A stretch of 64,000 bases of DNA from CAZADA01 sp964636945 (GTDB lineage Bacteria > Pseudomonadota > Alphaproteobacteria > Caulobacterales > Maricaulaceae): contig CAZWVH010000001.1 in NCBI GenBank assembly GCA_964636945.1, positions 1 to 64,000 on the forward strand, read 5' to 3'. Positions 39,188 through 49,991 of the stretch are shown piece by piece (position 1 is the stretch's first letter; each line of letters begins with the position of its first letter). The translations under genes and the position numbers were made by a program. The notes beneath the pieces were generated by a model. That model made no database searches and had not been told where the DNA came from. It saw nothing but the letters and a program-made list of their open reading frames with translations.

Positions 39188-39299
39188 CTATGCATGGGCT
39201 TCGATGCGTTGTGTCGGCCGGGCCACCGCAGATCCCGGGGGGCTGGGGGGGCTGTGTGAACCGGAAACCGCAATTTGCCCCGACCGACACTTAAACGCT
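39151..39299 (-). ncRNA. Candidate structured small RNA with its own terminator
   Basis: Read on the minus strand this 150-nt stretch folds into a long rod. The outer stem pairs 39279-39298 with 39206-39222 (12 bp plus 5 bp around a 3-nt bulge, one G-U). An internal loop follows, then an inner stem pairs 39261-39271 with 39228-39238, leaving a 22-nt C-rich apical loop. Right after comes a terminator hairpin (39164-39187) and T-rich sequence. No open frame covers it, and no minus-strand gene lies between it and rbfA. It does not match SRP RNA, RNase P, tmRNA or tRNA. A 6S-like role is conceivable, though the central bubble is small. Confidence 0.5.
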
Positions 39300-39465
39300 A
39301 AAAAGCAGTTGGGGCAGAGTGAGGGCTGAAAAATGGCAATTTTGAGAGTAATTTGCTCATCGTTGGGTGCTTGAAGCCTGTTCAGCGTGATATTATTGTT
39401 CTAGGCTTCTCGCATGACAGGTTCGTGACAACGGTGTTGCGGATCCAGAACACAAGGCGGTTTTA

Positions 39466-39825
39466 ATGGGTTTTGCGCCGCCCGGGCAGCACCACGATCA
39501 CCCCTCACCTGAGCGCGCGCAGCGTCGGGTCTGGTTTCACCGAACGGAACTTTCCGCGATATTGGATGTGTATGGGCGCATGGTCGCGCACGGGGAGTGG
39601 CGCGATTACGCCATCAACTCCATGCGAGACGCCGCGGTTTTTTGCGTCTTCCGCAAGGCGACCGAGACACCGCTCTATACGATTGAGAAACACCCCGATC
39701 TCGCCCGCAAACAGGGCGCCTACGCCGTACGCGGGCCTTCAGGACAAGTGCTCAAGCGCGGCCACGACCTACGCGCCGTGCTGCGCGTGTTCGATAAGCG
39801 CCGGTTTTCGGTCGTGAATGTCTAA
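39466..39825 (+). CDS. DUF2794 family protein
   Basis: 119 aa. RVWFHRTELSAILDVYGRMV, HGEWRDYAINSMRDAAVFCV and PLYTIEKHPDLARKQGAYAV, with a final LKRGHDLRAVLRVF, are the whole conserved body of DUF2794, a small soluble family almost confined to Alphaproteobacteria. Function unknown. A hint of an inverted repeat (GAAGCCT ... AGGCTTC) lies upstream near 39373-39408. The neighbour rbfA is convergent. Confidence 0.88.
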   Translation: MGFAPPGQHHDHPSPERAQRRVWFHRTELSAILDVYGRMVAHGEWRDYAINSMRDAAVFCVFRKATETPLYTIEKHPDLARKQGAYAVRGPSGQVLKRGHDLRAVLRVFDKRRFSVVNV

Positions 39826-39857
39826 CTGAGCGGGTAAAGGGCGCACGACACGACCAT

Positions 39858-40280
39858 TCAGTCGTCTTCGTCATCGCCTGCGACAAGATCGCGCCGCACG
39901 TCATCGCGCAAGAGTAAACTCTCGACGCGCTGGGCCTCATCGAAGCTGCGGTCAGCGACAAAGTGCAATTGCGGCGTGAATTTCAACTCAATTTGTCGGC
40001 CCAACCGTCCCCGCAAAAAAGGCGCACTACGATTGAGCGCCGCCACGACGGCGTCTGTGGATAACTGCGCGCCGGATTGGCTCAATGGTGCGCAAAAGAC
40101 CGTGGCGGAGCGCAAGTCGGGACTGGCGCGCACTTCGGAAACTGTAATGGACACGTCGGAAAGGCCGGGGTCGCGCAGGTCTTCGCGCATGAGGATATCG
40201 GCAAGCGCATGCCGGATCAGTTCGCCGGCGCGCAATTGCCGCTGGCTCGGGCCAGTGCGGGATCGGGATGGTCGGCTCAT
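39858..40280 (-). CDS. rbfA: Ribosome-binding factor A
   Basis: 140 aa KH-fold protein needed for 16S 5' end processing and 30S maturation at low temperature. RQLRAGELIRHALADILMRE at the start, LSDVSITVSEVRASPDLRSATVF and LKFTPQLHFVADRSFDEAQRVE are the family blocks. An acidic end (GDDEDD) follows. No infB or truB is adjacent here, unlike many bacteria. Confidence 0.93.
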   Translation of the reverse strand: MSRPSRSRTGPSQRQLRAGELIRHALADILMREDLRDPGLSDVSITVSEVRASPDLRSATVFCAPLSQSGAQLSTDAVVAALNRSAPFLRGRLGRQIELKFTPQLHFVADRSFDEAQRVESLLLRDDVRRDLVAGDDEDD

Positions 40281-40327
40281 GACGCCCAGGTTACTCCTTG
40301 CTCATGGGGCAATCGAGAAAAAAGCAA

Positions 40328-40352
40328 AAGCCCTGACCGGCGGCCAGGGCTT
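40328..40352 (-). terminator. Rho-independent terminator of the BI-1 gene
   Basis: AAGCCCTG / CAGGGCTT (40328-40335 with 40345-40352, 9-nt loop), followed on the minus strand by TTGCTTTTTT. It lies 36 nt after the stop codon. Confidence 0.88.
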
Positions 40353-40387
40353 CGCGTTACGTCACGCTGTTGTCGCACGCGCTGAGA

Positions 40388-41152
40388 TTATTCGCGGCTC
40401 AGCAGGGACAACAGGATTTGGAAGATGTTGATGAACGCGATGTAGAGGTTCAACGCGCCGAACGTGGTCATGACCGACAAGGCCCGACCATCATTGGCGT
40501 AGGCATAGTAGCTCATCTTCAAGCTTTGCGTCTGCCAAGCCACCACGCCCGCCATTAGGGCGAGGACGGCGAACTGAACGCCGATCTCCAACATCGAAGA
40601 CTGAATGAAGATGTTTGCCACACCCAATACGATTGCGCCGATCATGGCCATGAACAGGAAACTGCCCCAGCCGGAAATGTCCTTTTTAGTTGTGTAACCC
40701 CACAAGGACAGACCCGCGAACGCCGCAGCTGTCATGGTAAATGCCAGAGCGATGGTGCTAAAATCAACGCGCAACGTGGCTCCGCCATAGGTCTGCGCGG
40801 GAATCTGGCTCGCAGCCATCATGACCCAAAAGCCCATGCTGGCCCCGATGAGCGTTACCACCGACCAATACAACGCATTCGCGCCTGTGGGCGAAGGATT
40901 GCGCATGAAAAACATGGAGCCGAACAACAGAGCAATAGGGCCCCACTGTACGACGAAGACAAGCGGCGAACCGAAGACGGCCTGCGTTACCGGCGGCACT
41001 GTGCCCACGACGTAGGCCAGCACTGCAGACCAAACCAGGCCCAGCGCCATCTTGTTGTAAACGCCCAGCATGAAGTTGCGCAGGCCGGCGTCAACCGACA
41101 TGTCGAGCGCGCCAGCGCCGCTGTGCGTGTAAGACTGATTAAACTCGTTCAT
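40388..41152 (-). CDS. Bax inhibitor-1 family membrane protein
   Basis: 254 aa from ATG 41152, which has GAGGAG directly in front. About seven transmembrane helices; LRNFMLGVYNKMALGLVWSAVLAY opens the family domain, and ALTMxxAAFAGLSLWGYTTKKDISGWG and the C-terminal ALNLYIAFINIFQILLSLL end it. Bacterial BI-1/YccA/YbhL proteins act as pH-sensitive calcium leak channels (BsYetJ) or as FtsH modulators. Which applies here is open. Confidence 0.9.
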   Translation of the reverse strand: MNEFNQSYTHSGAGALDMSVDAGLRNFMLGVYNKMALGLVWSAVLAYVVGTVPPVTQAVFGSPLVFVVQWGPIALLFGSMFFMRNPSPTGANALYWSVVTLIGASMGFWVMMAASQIPAQTYGGATLRVDFSTIALAFTMTAAAFAGLSLWGYTTKKDISGWGSFLFMAMIGAIVLGVANIFIQSSMLEIGVQFAVLALMAGVVAWQTQSLKMSYYAYANDGRALSVMTTFGALNLYIAFINIFQILLSLLSRE

Positions 41153-41384
41153 CTCCTCACCCGTCCTATGCTCCAACCGCGATACGGTTCGCTGAAGATA
41201 TTGGGGTCATAACACAGTTCTACAAGGCTTGTCCGCCCTGCTTGCGCTGAGGTATTTCCGATCAACAGAATAGATTCGCCCGAAGCTAATCCGCCGTCTC
41301 TAACCTCTCACTGGCCACCGCCCACGCCTGTGTGTCGCCATCCCCGTTCAGTCGACTTCCCCACTTCAACACAAGGTCATCATT

Positions 41385-42431
41385 ATGGAAACCCGACGCC
41401 TCGGCCGCACCGATCTTTTCGTGTCCTCGTGTTGTCTGGGCACAATGACGTGGGGGCAGCAGAATACCGAAGCTGAGGCGTTTGCTCAGATGGATTACGC
41501 GTTAGAGCGCGGGGTCAATTTTTGGGATACGGCGGAGTTGTATCCCGTCCCCGCCCGGGCGGAGACATCTGGGCGCACAGAGGACTATATCGGCAATTGG
41601 TTTGCTTCACGCGGCCGGCGCGACGCGGTGATTCTCGCCACCAAAGTGGCCGGTCGCTCGAGCCATTTAACCTGGTTTCGCGACGACAAATCGCTGGCGC
41701 GCGTCACGCCGGCCCAAATCGACGAGGCCGTGGAGAAAAGTCTACGTCGCCTTAAGACGGACTATATCGATTTATACCAAATACACTGGCCGGATCGGAA
41801 CATGGCCGGTTTCGGGTATTTTGCTTATCAGGATTATGACGACGACTATGTGGCGTTTGAGGACCAATTGTCGGCCCTGACCCGCCACGTCGACAAAGGA
41901 AATATTCGTCACATTGGCGTTTCCAATGAGTCCGCCTGGGGTGTGATGCAATTTCTGCGGTGCGCCGAGAAAAATGGCGTCGGGCGACTCGTGTCCATTC
42001 AAAATGCCTACAGTTTGATCAATCGCACATTCGAATATGGTCTGGCGGAAGTGGCGATGCGTGAGGATGTGGGTTTGCTAGCCTACTCCCCATTGGCCCA
42101 AGGCCATCTATCTGGAAAATATGTTGGCGGCGCGACGCCGGCGGATTCGCGAAAAGCGCTTCACGGTCCTTTGATGGCGCGCTATGAGCGCCCCGGCGCC
42201 GAGTCCGCCATTGAGGCCTATACGACCTTCGCGAAAGAACACGGGATTGATCCAGCCCAGCTGGCAATCCGCTTTTGCGACACCCGCCCGTTTGTGACAG
42301 CAACCATCATTGGCGCCAGTCAAATGTCCCAGCTGAAAACCAATATCGATTCGTTTGCACTCAAATGGACTGACGAGCTCGAAACTGGCGTGAACGACTT
42401 GCATGCCCAACACCGCAGTCCATGCCCGTAG
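41385..42431 (+). CDS. Aldo/keto reductase, Tas-like
   Basis: 348 aa (beta/alpha)8 NADPH oxidoreductase. The catalytic tetrad is visible: Asp48 and Tyr53 (NFWDTAELYPVP), Lys87 (ILATKVAG) and His134 (YQIHWPDRN). The NADP-binding tail TATIIGASQMSQLKTNID is intact. MxxRxLGxTDLxVSxxCLGTMTWG and the insert PVPARAETSGRTEDYIG are Tas/YghZ features. Physiological substrate unknown. Monocistronic. Confidence 0.9.
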   Translation: METRRLGRTDLFVSSCCLGTMTWGQQNTEAEAFAQMDYALERGVNFWDTAELYPVPARAETSGRTEDYIGNWFASRGRRDAVILATKVAGRSSHLTWFRDDKSLARVTPAQIDEAVEKSLRRLKTDYIDLYQIHWPDRNMAGFGYFAYQDYDDDYVAFEDQLSALTRHVDKGNIRHIGVSNESAWGVMQFLRCAEKNGVGRLVSIQNAYSLINRTFEYGLAEVAMREDVGLLAYSPLAQGHLSGKYVGGATPADSRKALHGPLMARYERPGAESAIEAYTTFAKEHGIDPAQLAIRFCDTRPFVTATIIGASQMSQLKTNIDSFALKWTDELETGVNDLHAQHRSPCP

Positions 42432-42525
42432 TGTGCCAACAAATTGGTAGCGGGGTGCGCAAAAAATATTGTCATACCGCACCAACTCCGCCATGTTCGC
42501 CAGCCATGGAATACGGGAGGATGTG

Positions 42526-42849
42526 ATGTCGACTGAATACGATGCCGATGTGAAGAAATACGCCGGTAAATTCAACGAAGGCGCTGTGGCGGGGATCGTC
42601 AAACACTTGGGCATCGCCCTTTCCAGCAAAGACTCATCACTTGTTGCTTGCAGCGAAGAAAGAGAACGCGTTCGGATTAGAGACGGTTTTCTGAAGAAAA
42701 AGCTTGAGCGCAAAGAAAGCAACGACGAACTTGACGCTGCTGTGATGTCGATCTGTGATAAAATGAAAGACACCAAACAAAAGTCGCGCGTGACATTTTA
42801 CTATCTGCTTGCGGAACATTTCGGCCAGCTGGACAAGTTTGTGAAGTAG
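42526..42849 (+). CDS. DUF2853 family protein
   Basis: 107 aa from ATG 42526, with GGGAGG five bases upstream. YDADVKKYAGKFNEGAVAGI, VKHLGIALSSKDSSLVACS, FLKKKLERKESNDELDAAV and KSRVTFYYLLAEHFG match DUF2853, a short soluble all-helical family of Proteobacteria and Bacteroidetes. Function unknown. Confidence 0.87.
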   Translation: MSTEYDADVKKYAGKFNEGAVAGIVKHLGIALSSKDSSLVACSEERERVRIRDGFLKKKLERKESNDELDAAVMSICDKMKDTKQKSRVTFYYLLAEHFGQLDKFVK

Positions 42850-42929
42850 GTCTCGACACCGACACGCTGGTGGCATAAACGCGAGGTCGAGTTGTTACCA
42901 TTCGAACGGCGTCGATCGTTCTTTCGTCT

Positions 42930-43469
42930 ATGTCACTGCGTTTGTTTGCCGGCATTCCCCTACCCGCCCTGGCGGCGACCCAGTTGACGCCTTTGCAGCG
43001 CGGTGTGGACGGCGCTGCGTGGCGTCCCACGGAAAACTTCCACATCACCCTTCGATTCTTCGGCGACGTTGATGAGGTATGTGCGGAACAGTTGGACGGC
43101 GAGTTAGGACGAATCACCGCCCCGCCGTTCGACATCACGATAAGCGGGTCCGGGTGGTTTGGAGGATCAACACCCTCCGCTTTGTGGTTGGGCGTTGCGC
43201 ACAACGCCTCCTTGCATTGCTTAGCCGAGCGATGTGAGGCCGCGGCGCGACGCGCTGGTTTTGTACCGGAATCGCGGAAATATTGCCCTCATGTCACCTT
43301 GGCTTACTGTCGGGGCGTCCCGCACGCCGAAGCTGCAAAATTTGCTCAACGCACAAGCTTAGTGCGCATCGGTCCCATTCTTGTCGATCGATTCTATTTG
43401 TATTCGAGTTGGTTGGGAAAAGGCCCAAGTCGCTACGTGGTCGAGGCGGAATATCCGCTGCTTGGATGA
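42930..43469 (+). CDS. thpR: RNA 2',3'-cyclic phosphodiesterase
   Basis: 179 aa 2H-phosphoesterase. The two HxTx motifs are His38 (FHITLRFFGDV) and His121 (PHVTLAYCRG). These enzymes open 2',3'-cyclic phosphates and were first found as 2'-5' RNA ligases. Normal length. Next to the sirtuin gene, with no obvious link. Confidence 0.9.
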   Translation: MSLRLFAGIPLPALAATQLTPLQRGVDGAAWRPTENFHITLRFFGDVDEVCAEQLDGELGRITAPPFDITISGSGWFGGSTPSALWLGVAHNASLHCLAERCEAAARRAGFVPESRKYCPHVTLAYCRGVPHAEAAKFAQRTSLVRIGPILVDRFYLYSSWLGKGPSRYVVEAEYPLLG

Positions 43470-43566
43470 TCGCAGGCCAATGATTTTCTCGGCAAACACG
43501 CACAGCGCTTGCCCGTTCTGTCGATCGATCTATTTCCCAAAGGCGGTGATTATAAGCGCGTGAACG

Positions 43567-44322
43567 ATGGCATATTCAACACGTCCCCAATCGGTTTTGG
43601 TGCTTACCGGAGCAGGTATATCGGCTGAATCGGGCTTAGGGACATTCCGCGACTCGGACGGAGTTTGGGCAAAGTTTGACCCTGCTGAATTGGCTACGCC
43701 CGAAGCGTTTGAGAAAAACCCGCACAAAGTTTACGAGTTTTACAACATGCGCCGCGCCGATCTGCTGGCGGCAAAGCCGAATGACGCCCATTACGCGTTG
43801 GCCGAACTTGAACGGCGCGTTGCCCACAATGGCGGTAAAGTGGTTGTCGTCACGCAGAATATTGACAATCTGCATGAGCGCGCGGGCTCAACCAATGTCC
43901 TTCACATGCATGGCGAACTGCTCAAATCGCGATGTCACGGGCCTCGTGGAGGTTGCCATCACGTATTCGAGTGGGAGCATGATCTTTCCACCAACCTTGC
44001 TTGCCCAGCCTGCGGTCAGGCCGGCCATCTGCGCCCGCACGTGGTGTGGTTCAACGAAGTTCCATTTCTCCTGAACGATATTGCAAGGCTACTTGATGAG
44101 GCGGATCTGTTTGTATCCATCGGCACCAGCGGAACGGTGTGGCCAGCGGCCGGCTTTGTGATGAAAGCGCGCGCGCGTGGCGTGGAAACGCTTGAGCTGA
44201 ACCTGGAGCCCACTGCTTCACTGGCGGTGTTCGATAGTGGGATTTATGGACCGGCAAGTGTTGTCACGCCGGAATGGGTCGCGAGCATGACTGATCGCCT
44301 CAGCCTCCATCACAGCACGTAG
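43567..44322 (+). CDS. cobB: NAD-dependent protein deacylase (Sir2, class III)
   Basis: 251 aa. GAGISAESGLGTFRD, TQNIDNLHERAGS and the catalytic His115 (HMHGEL) define a sirtuin. Zinc is held by Cys123/Cys130 and Cys146/Cys149; the first pair is spaced CHGPRGGC, wider than CxxC. Tyr59 and Arg62 (EFYNMRR) form the YxxR pair that lets SIRT5/CobB remove succinyl and malonyl groups as well as acetyl. It therefore probably reverses lysine acylation widely. Confidence 0.92.
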   Translation: MAYSTRPQSVLVLTGAGISAESGLGTFRDSDGVWAKFDPAELATPEAFEKNPHKVYEFYNMRRADLLAAKPNDAHYALAELERRVAHNGGKVVVVTQNIDNLHERAGSTNVLHMHGELLKSRCHGPRGGCHHVFEWEHDLSTNLACPACGQAGHLRPHVVWFNEVPFLLNDIARLLDEADLFVSIGTSGTVWPAAGFVMKARARGVETLELNLEPTASLAVFDSGIYGPASVVTPEWVASMTDRLSLHHST

Positions 44323-44521
44323 AAGTTGCATTCATCGTTGAATAACCTTTATGGGCGTGCTCTACTTAACCTTGTCGGTTGGTTAGCCTTTCGCATTTCC
44401 CCAAGAATGCAGCGGCGATCATGGGTGGTCCGCGCCCGCGAAGGACTTGTTGAATTGCGATCTGCATGACCAATCAGTGGAAAGCGCTGCTAAGACCCGA
44501 GTGCACGTGGATAGTGACACA

Positions 44522-44944
44522 ATGTTCAACGCCTCGAGCCGACCGGACATAACCGCCGCCCTTACCCGAGGAACGGCCAGATTGCTGATGGATATGGGCC
44601 TGGCGCCCATCACCGAATGGGTCTTGCCCAATGGCCTGAGAGCCGACATTGCAGCGCTCTCGAATGAAGGCGGACTTTGGATTGTGGAGGTTAAATCAGG
44701 TTCGGAGGATTACAAGGCTGACGCCAAATGGCCGGGCTATGATGAATGGTGCGACCAATTTTACTTCGCCGTCGCTGCTGAATTTCCCACACATACGCTG
44801 CCCAACGAAGTGGGTCTCATCGTCGCCGATGGCTTTGGCGGACAAATTGTTCGCCCTTCGCCCGTGACGCCGCTCAACGCCGCCCGCCGCAAATCGCTCC
44901 TGATTAGGTTTGCTCGTGCGGCTGCGATGACCCGGTTCACCTAG
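44522..44944 (+). CDS. mmcB: DNA repair protein MmcB
   Basis: 140 aa from ATG 44522. The frame opens at a TTG 75 nt upstream. RPDITAALTRGTARLLMDMG, LRADIAALSNEGGLWIVEVKSG and FYFAVAAEFPTHTLPNEVGL are MmcB blocks. The D-x-x-A and E-x-K pattern (ADIAAL, IVEVKSG) is that of a PD-(D/E)xK nuclease. In Caulobacter mmcB is a DNA-damage gene. I do not see a GTTC-N7-GTTC LexA box just upstream. Confidence 0.85.
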   Translation: MFNASSRPDITAALTRGTARLLMDMGLAPITEWVLPNGLRADIAALSNEGGLWIVEVKSGSEDYKADAKWPGYDEWCDQFYFAVAAEFPTHTLPNEVGLIVADGFGGQIVRPSPVTPLNAARRKSLLIRFARAAAMTRFT

Positions 44945-45477
44945 GGGTTTTCGGATTTGCCGGGGCGCTCGCGAAGCCACTCTTGATATTCCGGCGTGAT
45001 TTCACGCATGTCCTCATAGAGCCACACCATGCGGTCCACAAACCATAATTTTCCCAGATAAACCAAGGCTAGACCGAATATTGTGGGCCAAACTGACAGC
45101 CGCCAAAGCCCATAGATTAAGAATGGCGCCCCTCCCGCGGACACAATGGTGAGCAGATGGGCAACGACCACGTGTCGCCTGGGGATTGGCGTCACCGCAC
45201 GACGCAAAAACACCCGTTCGCCCAACACGCCTTTGGCCGCCCAACTGTCTGTGTATAGCGGGCGCGGCGTGATGCGCGGATTAAGCCAAATGGCGAACGC
45301 GACACATATGATCAGCGCCAACGACCACCAGCCTATCCACGCGCGCGACCAGATCGCCAGCACCATCAGCGGAGCGCCGAGCACCACACGCGTCCAAACG
45401 CTCAGCGGGTGGGCATGGCGCTCCCATGCGACCTCGTCCATGCCCATGAGGCGTTCAGAAAACTTGTAGATATCCAC
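44941..45477 (-). CDS. DUF6653-like membrane protein
   Basis: 178 aa. MDEVAWERHAHPLSVWTRVV is followed by four hydrophobic segments in two pairs and a short basic/acidic tail. WxRHAxPxSVWTR followed by WLNPRITP and VLGERVFL resembles DUF6653, known mostly from haloarchaea and Proteobacteria. Function unknown. Convergent with mmcB (4-nt overlap of stops). Confidence 0.65.
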   Translation of the reverse strand: MDIYKFSERLMGMDEVAWERHAHPLSVWTRVVLGAPLMVLAIWSRAWIGWWSLALIICVAFAIWLNPRITPRPLYTDSWAAKGVLGERVFLRRAVTPIPRRHVVVAHLLTIVSAGGAPFLIYGLWRLSVWPTIFGLALVYLGKLWFVDRMVWLYEDMREITPEYQEWLRERPGKSENP

Positions 45478-45614
45478 GTCCCATCATTAGCAAACCTGCG
45501 ATGTTTCGTCTAAAATCGGGGCGAACGACTGAGAAGAGAGCGCGGCGTCTGGGCATTGGCATTTGCATGCTTTGCGCGTGACAGGCGCGAAGAACACCGC
45601 CAAACACGGGGACC

Positions 45615-46775
45615 ATGTCACAGAGATCGTCACGTTTGAAGCGCGCCATCACCACACTGCGGCTCCACGATTTCCGCAATTATAATCATTTGACCCTCGA
45701 GTTGGATGGTCGGCCTGTGGCGATGTACGGCCCGAACGGGGCGGGTAAGACCAATGTGCTCGAAGCGATCTCGTGTCTGGCTCAGGGACGGGGGTTGAGA
45801 CGCTCCAGCACCTCCGAAATCACCCGGCGCACGCCAGAGGATGGCGCCAATTGGGTGGTGTCGGCTGATCTCACCGTGGAGGCAGAATCGCATCGTATTG
45901 GCGTGGGGCAAGACCCCCAGCATCCCACACGCCGGCTCTATCGTCTGGATGGAGAGACCGCGACGGCCTCCGCCGTTGGGGCGTTAGCGCGTGTGGTGTG
46001 GCTCACCCCGGCCCAGGACCGGGTGTTTGCAGGTCCGCGGGGAGACCGGCTCAGATTCTTTGATCGACTGACGCTGGCTATGGCGCCGGGACACGGTTCA
46101 GCCGCCAATGCCTATGATCGCGCTGTACGCGAACGCACCCGCCTGCTGGAGGACAATCGCGCCGACACCGTTTGGCTGGACGCCATTGAAGCGGAAATGG
46201 CGCGCCACGGCATGGCGTTGGCCACCGCCCGTGTGGCCATGGCTGAGCAGGTCCAAGCGGTTATCCAAGACCGACCGGCGACTGTGTTTCCTAAGGCCGT
46301 ATTGGCGCTGAGCGGTTTCCTCGAAGACCGATTGAGCGAAGGTGATGAACCTGACGCCGTTGAGCTTGACTTTCGCGACGCCTTGGCGAGGGCGCGGTCG
46401 CGTGACGCTCGGGCTGGCCGGGCGTTGGAGGGTCCCCACCGCACCGATTTGCTGGTTCAGCACCGCGAAAAATCCATGCCCGCGGGCGAATGCTCAACCG
46501 GTGAACAAAAAGCGTTGCTGGTGGGCATCTCGCTGGCCCATGCCAGAGCCATTTCAGAAACCACCAACACTGCAGCGCCGATCGTCTTGCTTGACGAAGC
46601 GGCGGCCCATCTCGATCCCGCCCGGCGTGAGGCGCTCGCCGACGAGATTTGCGCCTTGGGCGTTCAAGCCTGGCTCACCGGAACAGACGCCAGTCTTTTT
46701 GATGCATTCGGCGCACGCGCCCAATTTGCCCACATTGATGACGGAGCTGTTGCGTGGATTGGACAAAGACCATGA
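45615..46775 (+). CDS. recF: DNA replication and repair protein RecF
   Basis: 386 aa SMC-like ATPase that, with RecOR, loads RecA at gaps. RLHDFRNYNHLTLEL leads into Walker A GPNGAGKTN. The signature region is STGEQKALLVGISLAHA, Walker B is IVLLDEAAAHLD and the D-loop follows. It sits before gyrB as in the classical dnaA-dnaN-recF-gyrB cluster, but here dnaA-dnaN lie 15 kb away on the other strand. Confidence 0.95.
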   Translation: MSQRSSRLKRAITTLRLHDFRNYNHLTLELDGRPVAMYGPNGAGKTNVLEAISCLAQGRGLRRSSTSEITRRTPEDGANWVVSADLTVEAESHRIGVGQDPQHPTRRLYRLDGETATASAVGALARVVWLTPAQDRVFAGPRGDRLRFFDRLTLAMAPGHGSAANAYDRAVRERTRLLEDNRADTVWLDAIEAEMARHGMALATARVAMAEQVQAVIQDRPATVFPKAVLALSGFLEDRLSEGDEPDAVELDFRDALARARSRDARAGRALEGPHRTDLLVQHREKSMPAGECSTGEQKALLVGISLAHARAISETTNTAAPIVLLDEAAAHLDPARREALADEICALGVQAWLTGTDASLFDAFGARAQFAHIDDGAVAWIGQRP

Positions 46776-49496
<2,721 letters not shown>

Positions 49497-49506
49497 TTGA
49501 TCGTCC

Positions 49507-49569
49507 GTCAAGACCAACGGGTTTTGACTTGCCAGGACGGGCCCCAACGCGCAAACTCAATGCGTTGGG
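49507..49569 (+). other. Two inverted repeats downstream of gyrB
   Basis: Hairpin 1: GTCAAGACC / GGTTTTGAC (49507-49515 with 49520-49528, 4-nt loop, one G-U). Hairpin 2: CCCAACGC / GCGTTGGG (49543-49550 with 49562-49569, 11-nt loop). Neither is followed by a T run, so they are not classical terminators. They may end gyrB with Rho or belong to a long csp leader. Confidence 0.45.
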
Positions 49570-49683
49570 CGTAGGTCGGCCTGGCGAACGTTAAGTTGAC
49601 GGGTGGTGATTACTCGCACGTTGATGTGCAAGAACTAGCGTCGAACATGACATTCACCGTGGTCGATCCGCGCCGGCGCATAT

Positions 49684-49709
49684 CCGTCGGACGGTCCGAC
49701 GGCGAGGAG
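49684..49709 (+). promoter_or_regulatory. Hairpin abutting the Shine-Dalgarno of the cold-shock gene
   Basis: CCGTCGG / CCGACGG (49684-49690 with 49696-49702, 5-nt loop) runs into the ribosome-binding site GGCGAGGAG (49701-49709), whose first two G's are in the stem. ATG follows at 49717. Such overlap could control ribosome access by temperature (inference). Confidence 0.5.
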
Positions 49710-49716
49710 TTTGGTC

Positions 49717-49932
49717 ATGTCACAATCTGGAACTGTGAAATTCTTCAACAAAGAAAAGGGCTACGGGTTCATCACCCCGGATGACGGCGCAAATGATGTG
49801 TTTGTTCACATCTCGGCCGTCGAACGCTCGGGGCTGCAAGCGCTCAATGATGGGCAACGGGTGAGCTTTGAGACAGAGCCCGATCCCAAAGGCAAAGGGC
49901 CAAAGGCTGTCAATCTGGCCGTGTCGGACTAA
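49717..49932 (+). CDS. Cold-shock-domain protein
   Basis: 71 aa single OB-fold. RNP1 KGYGFITP and RNP2 VFVHIS are intact, and SGTVKFFNKEKGYGF opens it. CspA-type proteins bind single-stranded nucleic acid and melt RNA structure. Start at ATG 49717 after GAGGAG. The leader carries several hairpins, as expected for a gene whose mRNA structure is temperature-regulated. Confidence 0.95.
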   Translation: MSQSGTVKFFNKEKGYGFITPDDGANDVFVHISAVERSGLQALNDGQRVSFETEPDPKGKGPKAVNLAVSD

Positions 49933-49991
49933 GCACGGCCTTCCGCGATGATTAAGTTAGGCAACGTCGCCACTCGCACGCGGCGGCGCTG

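Noticed and set aside
39151..39299. Signal recognition particle RNA (ffs) in the 39.2 kb intergenic region
   Set aside because: The fold is a long hairpin like 4.5S RNA, but the conserved GGAAGGAAGCAGCC apical region is absent.
40056..40064. Perfect DnaA box TGTGGATAA inside rbfA
   Set aside because: A single exact 9-mer match in 64 kb on two strands is about what chance gives, and it lies in coding DNA.
44323..44521. LexA box upstream of mmcB
   Set aside because: The alphaproteobacterial GTTC-N7-GTTC pattern is not present in the upstream region.
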